Shown here piece after piece: positions 1 to 6,548 of a stretch of DNA of 9,684 nt. The position numbers were made by a program, and so were the translations under genes. The notes beneath the pieces were generated by a model. That model made no database searches and was not told the DNA's origin. It was given only the letters and a program-made list of their open reading frames with translations. The stretch covers positions 1 through 9,684 of the forward strand of contig CAKVCG010000064.1 in assembly GCA_934725525.1 (NCBI GenBank). The letters run 5' to 3'. Positions within the stretch are counted from its first letter, which is position 1. Each line of letters begins with the position of its first letter. The DNA comes from an uncultured Brachyspira sp. Its GTDB lineage: Bacteria > Spirochaetota > Brachyspiria > Brachyspirales > Brachyspiraceae.

Positions 1-66
1 TTTATGCAAATTTTTTTTACCCATAAAAGAGTAAATATAATTTAAAGCTTCGTTTATATTATTCAT
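1..66 (-). CDS. 5' end of a gene, possibly folylpolyglutamate synthase (folC)
   Basis: An open frame begins with ATG at 66 on the minus strand and runs off the left edge with 22 codons visible. It is preceded by TTGGAAT, a good ribosome binding site, in the 23-base gap after the helicase gene, so it is very likely a real gene, probably co-transcribed with the helicase. The visible residues begin MNNINEALNYIYSF. An opening of the type 'EALNYIYS' is common at the N-terminus of FolC (Mur-ligase family, adds glutamate to folates), but the ATP-binding glycine loop that would confirm it lies outside the window. The existence of the gene is well supported. The FolC identity is a guess from about ten residues. 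Confidence 0.55.
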   Translation of the reverse strand, partial: MNNINEALNYIYSFMGKKNLHK

Positions 67-89
67 TTTTATTCCAATATTTATTTTGA

Positions 90-3080
90 TTAATTGATAA
101 GATTCTTCACTTCGTCCCAGCTTAATTTATTTATATCGTTCACACAATCGCCGACTACATTATCTATAAGTTTTTTCTTTTTATTTTGAAGTTCTAATAT
201 TTTCTCTTCTATAGTTCCTCTTGTAATTAATTTATAATTTGTAACGACTCGTTTTTGCCCTATTCTATAAGCCCTATCTGTCGCTTGATTTTCGACCGCG
301 GGATTCCACCATAAATCGTAATGAATAACCGTGTCCGCTTGAGTCAAAGTTAAACCCGTTCCCGCCGCTTTTAGACTCAATAAAAATATCGGCGCTTCTC
401 CGTTATTGAATTTATGAATCAACGGCATTCTGTCTTTAGTTTTTCCGTCCAAATATAGATAATCTATATTCAATTTTTTCAAAGCCTCTCTCATTATATT
501 AAGCATTTTCGTAAAAGAACTGAAAACCAAAATGCTATGCCCTCCAGAAATCGCCTCTCTTATAGTTTCGATAAATAAATTAAATTTTCCGCTTGTGTGA
601 ATATCTTTTCTAAAATCCGAATGCAATAATCTCGGATGACAGCAAACCTGCCTCAATCTCGTAAGCGCCGAAAATATTTCTATATGCGACTGAGCGAATC
701 CTTTCCTTTTAACCGTTTCAAATATTTCAATTCTTGCGGCTTCGAGTATAGACATATAAAGTTCTTTTTGTTCTTTAGTCAAATCGCAGTAGGTTATAAC
801 CGTATGTTTCGGAGGCAAATCTTTCAATACATCGGTTTTTAATCTTCTCAATATAAAAGGAGCTATTCTAATTTTTAATCTTTCCAAAGCGTCCGTGGAA
901 TCTTCGTTTCCAGATATTATTGGCGCTTCGTAATCTTCCAAAAAATCTTTATGTTTTCCCAAAAATCCCGGCATCAAAAAATCGAACATCGACCACATTT
1001 CGCTGATTCCGTTTTCTATTGGAGTTCCGCTTAACGCGAGTCGCTTTTGAGATTTCAAACTTTTTACCGTTTTCATGTTTTGAGTGTTGGCGTTTTTTAT
1101 ATGCTGTGCTTCGTCCAAAACCACATAATTAAATTCTTTTTCGATTAAAAATTTTATATCTCTTCTTAAAGTGGAATAAGAAACAATCGCTATATCGTAA
1201 TTGTTGACGGCTTTTATTCTTTTCATTCTCGATTTTAAATTTCCCGTCAAAGTTATAACCTCGAGCGAAGGAGCGAATTTTTTTATTTCATAATACCAAT
1301 TCGCGACACAAGATGTTGGAGCGACTATTAAAGAAGTTAATTTTGAGCCGTTTTCCTTTTCTTTCAATATTGACGCTATCGTTTGAAAACTTTTTCCAAG
1401 TCCCATATCGTCAGCAAGAATTCCGTTTAACGACATATCGGCAAGTTTTCTAAGCCATTTATAACCGACTAATTGATAATTTCTAAATTCTCCTTTTATA
1501 TTTTTCGGCGGATTTTCGTCATAATCAATTTTCTTTATATCGGCAATAGTTTTTGCCGCGTTATCGTCCAAGTTCAATTCTATTCCGCTATGTTTTTCAA
1601 GCATATCTGCAAAGTATGGAGCGCTGAACATCGGAATAAAATAACCGTTATTTTCTTTTTGTTTTATCTCTTCAATCGAATTATCCTTAAACATTTTCGC
1701 CAAATAATCTATAATCTCCAAATCGATTGGAACAAAAGAACCGCTTTGAAGTCTTATATATTCTTTATTTTCCGTTTTAACTGCTCTTATTATATCAGAC
1801 AAATCGTAAATTTCTTTAACGCCCTCGAAAGAAAAATTGATTTCAAAAAAATTTATATCTCTTGTGAGTGACGCTCGCATTTTAAGAGGCTTTACATTGA
1901 GTTTCAAAGATTTAAAAGATTCGCTGTAAAAAAAAGTCCATCCTTTATCTTGCAGCATCGGAAGAGCTTTATAACATAAATAAAATATTTTTTCATCGTC
2001 CGAAGTAGAAAAAGTATAATCTCCCGCTCTGTCCAAATATTTTGAAAGAGTTTCGCAAAAATAATTTTCTTTTTCAATATCTCTATAAATTTCTTCGTTG
2101 TCAAACATATAACCGCTCGTAAATTTATTCGTATAAGGGTCAAGAGTAAAAGAACCGTATTTAAATTTAATTGTAGAAAAAACATTCGCTCCGTCATAAT
2201 CCAAATAAACGAGCGCATAAACGGGAAAAGCCATAATCTCGTTATCAGATATATCTTCGGGAAGTTCTATATTGAAATCTTTTTTTAGATTCGGCAAAAC
2301 TCTCGAGCAGAAATCTTTTATATAATCTTTATTTACAATGACGGAATTTTTAAATATATTTTTTTTTATTTTCGCGTAAGACGGTTTCGTTTCGTAAAAA
2401 ATATCTTTATAAAGTATATAATCGCAATTTTCTCCGAAAGTATAAATTTTATTCAAATCGAAATCTTTTATATTTATATTCAAAATCAAATCTTTCTCTT
2501 CGTTATAAAAAGTATTTAGAGAGAGATTCAAAATTTCATCCGCAAATATAATCACTTTGCTTTCGAGTCTTATATTTGAAATATCTTTTAATAAACTTAA
2601 ACATTTATAAGCTTCGTAATCTTTAAACCATAATTTTCCGTTTTCTTCGGTTTGCAAACCTTCGCCGTAAATATTATTCAAAAATCTTATTAATTTTGAT
2701 TCGACTCTTCCAAAATCTTCCAATTCTATTTTATATTCTTTATCTTCTATATTTTGTTTTTCTCCGACAATGCAGGAAAATAAAAAATTCTCAAGTTCAT
2801 TTATTCTTAATTCCTTCTTGCATTCGTTGTCGATTAATTTGAGCGAAAGCCCAATAATTTTTTCGTTGCCTTCTCCTCTTACTGAAAGCAAAACGGAAAG
2901 CCCGAAATATTCTCTATAAAGATTATCGCGGTAATTTTCCATTAACGGCGCTCTCGTATAATAAAGCCAATTCTGACGCTCGTTTGTATTTTTGTTTTCA
3001 TTAAATTTATCATAAAAATTTTTATTATTAAATTTTTCTTTATCAAAATTTATTGAATCATTATTCGAATCTTTCAACAT
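90..3080 (-). CDS. SNF2/Rad54-family DNA-dependent ATPase (helicase-like)
   Basis: A 996-residue cytoplasmic protein of the SNF2 branch of superfamily 2: ATP-driven translocation on double-stranded DNA, in bacteria linked to transcription, repair or defence. The C-terminal half is a complete motor. The Walker A motif DDMGLGKSFQT lies near residue 558, the Walker B box DEAQ near 655, SGTPIEN follows, and the second RecA lobe ends with the motif VI arginines in QATDRAYRIGQKR near 935. The first ~500 residues match the general look of the bacterial 'SNF2 helicase-associated' region. I see no SWIM-type Cys/His cluster, signal peptide or membrane segment. The start is the ATG at 3080, with GGA a few bases upstream (AGCGGATAAGAA). 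A probable promoter lies at 3137-3164. It is transcribed divergently from thrC. No methylase, nuclease or other defence partner is visible beside it, so a housekeeping DNA-remodelling role is as likely as a defence role. The family call is firm; the cellular role is unknown. Confidence 0.95.
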   Translation of the reverse strand: MLKDSNNDSINFDKEKFNNKNFYDKFNENKNTNERQNWLYYTRAPLMENYRDNLYREYFGLSVLLSVRGEGNEKIIGLSLKLIDNECKKELRINELENFLFSCIVGEKQNIEDKEYKIELEDFGRVESKLIRFLNNIYGEGLQTEENGKLWFKDYEAYKCLSLLKDISNIRLESKVIIFADEILNLSLNTFYNEEKDLILNINIKDFDLNKIYTFGENCDYILYKDIFYETKPSYAKIKKNIFKNSVIVNKDYIKDFCSRVLPNLKKDFNIELPEDISDNEIMAFPVYALVYLDYDGANVFSTIKFKYGSFTLDPYTNKFTSGYMFDNEEIYRDIEKENYFCETLSKYLDRAGDYTFSTSDDEKIFYLCYKALPMLQDKGWTFFYSESFKSLKLNVKPLKMRASLTRDINFFEINFSFEGVKEIYDLSDIIRAVKTENKEYIRLQSGSFVPIDLEIIDYLAKMFKDNSIEEIKQKENNGYFIPMFSAPYFADMLEKHSGIELNLDDNAAKTIADIKKIDYDENPPKNIKGEFRNYQLVGYKWLRKLADMSLNGILADDMGLGKSFQTIASILKEKENGSKLTSLIVAPTSCVANWYYEIKKFAPSLEVITLTGNLKSRMKRIKAVNNYDIAIVSYSTLRRDIKFLIEKEFNYVVLDEAQHIKNANTQNMKTVKSLKSQKRLALSGTPIENGISEMWSMFDFLMPGFLGKHKDFLEDYEAPIISGNEDSTDALERLKIRIAPFILRRLKTDVLKDLPPKHTVITYCDLTKEQKELYMSILEAARIEIFETVKRKGFAQSHIEIFSALTRLRQVCCHPRLLHSDFRKDIHTSGKFNLFIETIREAISGGHSILVFSSFTKMLNIMREALKKLNIDYLYLDGKTKDRMPLIHKFNNGEAPIFLLSLKAAGTGLTLTQADTVIHYDLWWNPAVENQATDRAYRIGQKRVVTNYKLITRGTIEEKILELQNKKKKLIDNVVGDCVNDINKLSWDEVKNLIN

Positions 3081-3136
3081 TTCTTATCCGCTTTTTAGTT
3101 CGATTATTCTTTATTAATTAAAATTATTGATTCGTT

Positions 3137-3164
3137 ATGTTAATTTAATTATAAAAAAAGTCAA
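3137..3164 (-). promoter_or_regulatory. Probable promoter of the SNF2-family gene
   Basis: On the minus strand TTGACT (3159-3164) is followed after 16 bases by TAACAT (3137-3142). The -35 box matches the sigma-70 consensus at five of six bases and the -10 box at four of six. It lies about 57 bases upstream of the ATG at 3080 in the divergent gap. The surroundings are very AT-rich, so the -10 box is uncertain. Confidence 0.4.
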
Positions 3165-3226
3165 TATAAAAGGTTTTAATAGTTAACTCAAAGATTTTAT
3201 ATTTGTTTGAATGAATATAAAAATTC

Positions 3227-3270
3227 ATTGAAAAAAATTATATTTAAGTATATTCTATAAAATATTATTA
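3227..3270 (+). repeat. Copy A of the thrC/thrB upstream direct repeat
   Basis: These 44 bases differ from 5560-5602 by one missing G, one extra A and a T/C change, and both copies are on the plus strand. Copy A lies about 45 bases upstream of the thrC start and contains its likely promoter. The match is much longer and more exact than expected even in AT-rich DNA. It could be a duplicated promoter segment, a conserved regulatory module of the threonine genes, or a member of a wider repeat family. Confidence 0.8.
3228..3256 (+). promoter_or_regulatory. Probable thrC promoter
   Basis: TTGAAA (3228-3233) and TATTCT (3251-3256) are separated by 17 bases, a reasonable sigma-70 type pair in the gap before thrC. 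The same pair occurs before thrB with a 16-base spacer, which supports its use. TATATT, two bases upstream of this -10 box, is an alternative. Confidence 0.45.
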
Positions 3271-3315
3271 AATAAATATAATTAAAAAATTTAATTTAAC
3301 AATGAAGGTTTGATT

Positions 3316-4371
3316 ATGAAAACTTGGAAAGGATTACTCAAAGAATATAAATCTTATTTGCCTATAACCGATAAAACGCCGCTTATAAGTTTAAATGAAG
3401 GAAATACGCCTTTAATAAAAGCGGAAAAAATAGGAGAAAAACTTGGAGGAATAGAATTATATTTTAAATATGACGGATTAAATCCGACAGGTTCTTTTAA
3501 GGATAGAGGAATGGTAATGGCTGTGGCTAAAGCTTTGGAAGAAGGCGCAAAAGCGATAATGTGCGCTTCTACGGGAAATACTTCGGCATCGGCAGCAGCA
3601 TACGCCGCAAGGAGCAATATTCAATGCATAGTTCTTATTCCCGATGGAAATATCGCTTTAGGAAAATTGGCTCAAGCTTTAATGTATGGCGCTAAAGTTA
3701 TAGCGATAAACGGAAATTTTGACGAAGCGTTAAAATCGGTTATAGAGATTACGAATAATTATCCTATAACTCTTGTCAATTCAATTAATCCTTACAGACT
3801 TCAAGGACAAAAAACTTCAGCTTTTGAAATATGCGATATATTAGGAAAAGCTCCCGATTATTTGGCGATACCTGTTGGAAATGCGGGAAATATATCCGCT
3901 TATTGGATGGGTTTTAAAGAATATAAAGATAAAAATATAGTTTCTAATTTGCCTAAAATGATAGGTTTTGAAGCGGAAGGTTCTGCGGCAATCGTTAAAA
4001 ATAAAATTATAGAAAATCCTCAAACTTTGGCTACCGCAATAAAAATAGGAAATCCTGCAAGTTGGAAATTAGCGGTTAATGCTGCAAACGAATCAAAAGG
4101 CTTTATAGATTCTGTAACGGACGATGAAATACTCGAAGCCTATTCTATGTTAGCAAAAGAGGAAGGAATATTTGCAGAACCCGCATCGGCGGCGTCTTTG
4201 GCGGGAATAATTAAAACTTATAAAAATGGCAAATTAAAAAAAGGCGATATTATAGTTTCCGTTCTTACAGGCAACGGCTTGAAGGACCCTGATAACGCGA
4301 TTAAAATATCAAACGCTCCTATAAAAGTTGAAAATAATATTGAAGAGATAAGAAAAGTTATAGGATTATAA
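3316..4371 (+). CDS. thrC: Threonine synthase
   Basis: A pyridoxal-phosphate enzyme of 351 residues that converts O-phospho-L-homoserine to L-threonine and phosphate, the last step of threonine synthesis. The catalytic lysine that binds the cofactor is Lys62 in [11 protein letters not shown]. It is followed by the substrate loop [15 protein letters not shown] and later by the phosphate-binding loop PVGNAGN. The length matches the short bacterial (Bacillus-type) ThrC rather than the longer E. coli form. I prefer the ATG at 3316 because GAAGG (3304-3308) sits 7 bases upstream; a TTG at 3310 in the same frame is too close to that site. The endonuclease III-like gene begins one base after the stop and is probably co-transcribed. 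thrB, its pathway partner, is 1.2 kb downstream with its own promoter. Confidence 0.96.
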   Translation: MKTWKGLLKEYKSYLPITDKTPLISLNEGNTPLIKAEKIGEKLGGIELYFKYDGLNPTGSFKDRGMVMAVAKALEEGAKAIMCASTGNTSASAAAYAARSNIQCIVLIPDGNIALGKLAQALMYGAKVIAINGNFDEALKSVIEITNNYPITLVNSINPYRLQGQKTSAFEICDILGKAPDYLAIPVGNAGNISAYWMGFKEYKDKNIVSNLPKMIGFEAEGSAAIVKNKIIENPQTLATAIKIGNPASWKLAVNAANESKGFIDSVTDDEILEAYSMLAKEEGIFAEPASAASLAGIIKTYKNGKLKKGDIIVSVLTGNGLKDPDNAIKISNAPIKVENNIEEIRKVIGL

Positions 4372-4372
4372 A

Positions 4373-5113
4373 ATGGATAAAATTGAATTATTAATAGAAA
4401 AATCTAACGAATTATTTAACGAAAATAAAGCTATTGTGCATCTTGTTGACGATGAAGGGCAAAATACATTTTTAAATGATTTAGAAAATTATCCACATGC
4501 ATTTGTTTTAGCATGTTTAATGGATAGGCAAATAAATGCGGAACGCGCTTGGGCTATACCTTATAAAATTTATAAAGAAGTTGGCACTTTTAATATATAT
4601 AAACTTAAAGAAAAAGGAAAAGTATATTATAAAGAATTATTTAATAAAAATAAATTTCATAGATTTAATAATGATATGGCAGAAATTTTTTATAATGGAA
4701 TTTGCCGTATTATTGATAAATACGAAGGAAAAGCTAATAAAATATGGAATGATAATCCAAGTAGCGCTGCGATAGTTTATAGATTTTTAGAATTTGACGG
4801 ATGCGGAATAAAAATAGCGACTATGGCTGCAAACATTTTAGCTCGAGAATTTAAAATACCTATGTTAGATTACTATTGTATAGACATATCTCCAGATGTT
4901 CATATTAGACGAGTTTTATATAGACTTGGCTTTGTTGAAAAAGAGGCAAGCCCCGATATGGTAATATACAAGGCGAGAGAGTTAAATCCAAAATTTCCAG
5001 GATTAATAGATTCTGTATGTTGGGAAATAGGAAGAAATTATTGCCGCCCTAAAATTGGAGATTGTAAATGCGAAGATTGTTTTATGAATGAAGTTTGTCC
5101 TAAAAATGAGTAA
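4373..5113 (+). CDS. Endonuclease III-like DNA glycosylase with a Fe-S cluster loop
   Basis: A 246-residue member of the helix-hairpin-helix DNA glycosylase superfamily (endonuclease III/MutY group), which removes damaged or mismatched bases. Visible features in order are a glycosylase-like helix with Gln53 ([12 protein letters not shown], about 49-60), the hairpin FDGCGIKIA (141-149) with Lys147 at the position of the lyase lysine of Nth, and [13 protein letters not shown] (174-186), where Asp175 matches the catalytic aspartate. The C-terminal cluster loop has cysteines at 224, 231, 233, 236 and 242. Classical Nth spacing is C-x6-C-x2-C-x5-C; here the best fit is C224-x8-C233-x2-C236-x5-C242, with Cys231 extra. 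The protein is diverged from true Nth, so its substrate is unknown. An AGGA at 4362-4365 inside the thrC end serves the ATG. The gene follows thrC by one base, and its 3' end runs into the ispG fragment. It may be part of the same acquired segment as the broken genes downstream. Confidence 0.85.
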   Translation: MDKIELLIEKSNELFNENKAIVHLVDDEGQNTFLNDLENYPHAFVLACLMDRQINAERAWAIPYKIYKEVGTFNIYKLKEKGKVYYKELFNKNKFHRFNNDMAEIFYNGICRIIDKYEGKANKIWNDNPSSAAIVYRFLEFDGCGIKIATMAANILAREFKIPMLDYYCIDISPDVHIRRVLYRLGFVEKEASPDMVIYKARELNPKFPGLIDSVCWEIGRNYCRPKIGDCKCEDCFMNEVCPKNE

Positions 5114-5147
5114 TATTATAAATAAGGATTTAAGGAAAATAATTATT

Positions 5148-5282
5148 ATGAATAAAACTAAAATTGTTCAAGTAGGAAATATTTTAATAGGCGGCGGAAA
5201 TCCTATAAGCGTTCAATCTATGACGAATACAGATACAAGAGATATAAAATCAACAGTTAGACAATTAAAAGCTCTTGATAAA
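5148..5282 (+). pseudogene. ispG: 5' fragment of ispG (gcpE), truncated after ~43 codons
   Basis: IspG is the iron-sulphur enzyme that reduces methylerythritol cyclodiphosphate to HMBDP in the MEP isoprenoid pathway and is normally 350 residues or more. Only its N-terminus is present. Residues [16 protein letters not shown] and [20 protein letters not shown] match the very conserved IspG opening, then the similarity stops near 5262-5283. The frame continues to 5471, but that part is only the reverse complement of the endonuclease remnant. Iron-sulphur ligands and catalytic residues are absent, so this cannot be a working enzyme. The start at 5148 has AAGGA about 11 bases upstream. An in-frame ATG at 5106, overlapping the end of the glycosylase gene, is also possible. 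A complete ispG presumably exists elsewhere in the genome. Confidence 0.85.
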
Positions 5283-5475
5283 ACAATATCCGATACTTTT
5301 GAAAATAATTTTTCTTCCGTAGAGTCATGCTCTATATTTTCTGGTATAGCGCCTATTTCTCCTAAAATATATAAAAAATTAGAATTATTATATACAAAAT
5401 TCTCTAATTCTTCCGTAGCTTTATCAAATTCCAAAGATTTAACTTTATTAATTTTTTTAATAATCTATTAAACAT
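5262..5475 (-). pseudogene. 5' fragment of a HindIII-family restriction endonuclease, frameshifted
   Basis: On the minus strand, 5434-5262 encodes [16 protein letters not shown] followed by [19 protein letters not shown] and [14 protein letters not shown]. This aligns almost residue for residue with the HindIII N-terminus as I remember it (EFKQATNSLISF, IGILPEAIKPSSTQEKLFS, KAGDIVLAKAFQLL), with a two-residue gap. HindIII has 300 residues; only about the first quarter survives, and the D-x-K nuclease active site further on is lost. The ATG at 5475 is out of phase with this frame. Adding one A to the seven at 5452-5458 joins them as [21 protein letters not shown], which also fits the HindIII opening. 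Alternatively translation could begin at TTG 5434, but I see no good ribosome site there. The fragment runs head-on into the ispG fragment. No methyltransferase gene is visible. Confidence 0.8.
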
Positions 5476-5508
5476 AAAGTATATTATACTAAAATAAATT
5501 CTTTATGT
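5472..5508. repeat. Nested inverted repeats over the endonuclease-remnant promoter
   Basis: ACATAAAG (5472-5479) and CTTTATGT (5501-5508) form a perfect 8-base inverted repeat. Its left arm includes the start codon and its right arm overlaps the -35 box. Inside it, AGTATA-T-TATACT (5478-5490) is a perfect 13-base palindrome covering the -10 box. Such symmetry over a promoter is typical of an operator. It could also be a weak terminator for plus-strand transcription, since a T-rich run follows at about 5514-5520, but the 21-base loop and low GC make that unlikely. Confidence 0.5.
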
Positions 5509-5511
5509 CAA
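5483..5511 (-). promoter_or_regulatory. Perfect consensus promoter driving the endonuclease remnant
   Basis: On the minus strand TTGACA (5506-5511) and TATAAT (5483-5488) are separated by exactly 17 bases, matching the sigma-70 consensus at all twelve positions. Transcription should begin near 5476, at or next to the ATG at 5475, so the mRNA would have essentially no leader and no ribosome binding site. The RNA would run antisense to the ispG fragment and the 3' end of the glycosylase gene. Confidence 0.8.
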
Positions 5512-5559
5512 AATTTTTATTTATAAAATTACTGAAATAAAAATATTTTCATAAAAAAT

Positions 5560-5602
5560 ATTGAAAAAAATTATATTTAATATATTCTATAAAAATATTA
5601 TC
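5560..5602 (+). repeat. Copy B of the thrC/thrB upstream direct repeat
   Basis: Near-identical to 3227-3270, in the same orientation, ending just before the thrB ribosome binding site (AAGGA, 5603-5607). The two copies bracket thrC, the glycosylase gene and the broken-gene junction, about 2.3 kb apart. Confidence 0.8.
5561..5588 (+). promoter_or_regulatory. Probable thrB promoter
   Basis: TTGAAA (5561-5566) and TATTCT (5583-5588) with a 16-base spacer, the same pair as before thrC. It lies about 27 bases upstream of the thrB start and faces away from the endonuclease-remnant promoter 50 bases to its left. Confidence 0.45.
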
Positions 5603-5615
5603 AAGGAAAATACTA

Positions 5616-6548
5616 ATGGTTAAAAATAAAAAACTCATAACTTTCAAAATTCCAGCAACGAGCGCAAATATAGGTTCGGGGTTCGACAGCGTGGGACTTG
5701 CATTAACTTTATATAACGAAATTCATATTTACGAAAACGATAATTCAAAAAAAATTGAATTTGAAATTTCGGGCGAAGGCGAAAATGAAATATCGACAAA
5801 AGACAATATGATATATTCGGCAATGAAGTTAGTCTTCAAAAAATTAAAATCAAAACCCAAAAAAGGCTATATTATAAAATGCATAAATAGAATTCCTCTT
5901 TCGCGTGGACTCGGAAGCAGTTCGGCGGCTATTATCGGAGGATTACTTTCGGCAAGTTATATGCTTGGAGACAAACTCTCGATAGAAAAAGATATTTTGA
6001 ATATGGCGGTTCAAATAGAAGGACATCCCGATAATGTAGCTCCCGCGATACTTGGCGGAATAATTTCTGGAGTCGTTAAAAAAAACGAAGATTTTAAATA
6101 TATAAAAATAAAACCTCCAAAAAATTTGAAAGCGGTAGTTTCGATTCCAAATTTTTATTTAAGCACGGAAACGGCTCGAAATATTTTGCCTAAAGAAATA
6201 AGAAGAGCGGATGCAATATTTAATATTTCAAGGGCGGCGCTTTTGACATCCGCGTTATTTTCAAACAGATTGGATTTGCTCGAAATTGCAACCGAAGATA
6301 AAATTCATCAAGGTTATAGAGCCAAATTCATTCCAAACTTAAACGAATTATTTAAAGAAGCGAAAAAAGCTGGCGCGTATTCAACGACTATTAGCGGAGC
6401 GGGTTCTTCGATTCTCGCTTTGGTAAAAGACGATAAAAAAATAATAGAAAAAGTCTCAAAGGCGATGCATTCGGGTTTTAATAAAAAAAATGTCGAATCG
6501 GTTATAAAAGTTTTAAATATTCCAACAAAGGGGATTATTATTAACTAA
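5616..6548 (+). CDS. thrB: Homoserine kinase
   Basis: A cytoplasmic GHMP-family kinase of 310 residues, the usual length, which phosphorylates L-homoserine with ATP to give the substrate of threonine synthase. The three family motifs are visible. The N-terminal motif is PATSANIGSGFDSVGLAL (13-30), the glycine/serine-rich ATP loop is PLSRGLGSSSAA (94-105), and the C-terminal motif is ISGAGSSILAL (about 263-273). The ATG at 5616 has AAGGA 8 bases upstream (5603-5607). It probably has its own promoter, within the repeat shared with thrC. Its stop codon overlaps the stop of the minus-strand BioD-like gene (shared bases 6545-6548), with no terminator between them. Confidence 0.96.
   Translation: MVKNKKLITFKIPATSANIGSGFDSVGLALTLYNEIHIYENDNSKKIEFEISGEGENEISTKDNMIYSAMKLVFKKLKSKPKKGYIIKCINRIPLSRGLGSSSAAIIGGLLSASYMLGDKLSIEKDILNMAVQIEGHPDNVAPAILGGIISGVVKKNEDFKYIKIKPPKNLKAVVSIPNFYLSTETARNILPKEIRRADAIFNISRAALLTSALFSNRLDLLEIATEDKIHQGYRAKFIPNLNELFKEAKKAGAYSTTISGAGSSILALVKDDKKIIEKVSKAMHSGFNKKNVESVIKVLNIPTKGIIIN

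Noticed and set aside
636..2218. Several open frames of 68-132 codons inside the SNF2 gene on both strands
   Set aside because: They lie within a firmly identified gene, have no ribosome sites or recognisable domains and show shadow-type composition.
3302..3313. Tiny ORF (ATG AAG GTT TGA) just before thrC that could be a leader peptide
   Set aside because: Only three codons, without threonine or isoleucine codons and without an attenuator hairpin; its bases overlap the thrC ribosome binding site, so it is probably chance.
5284..5471. Continuation of the ispG frame as a chimeric protein of about 127 residues from 5088
   Set aside because: After the junction the plus-strand frame is only the complement of the endonuclease coding sequence; it has no similarity to IspG.
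5542..5562. AT-only inverted repeat AATATTTT...AAAATATT before thrB
   Set aside because: Composed only of A and T in very AT-rich DNA, with no GC pairs; expected by chance and not a credible terminator or operator.
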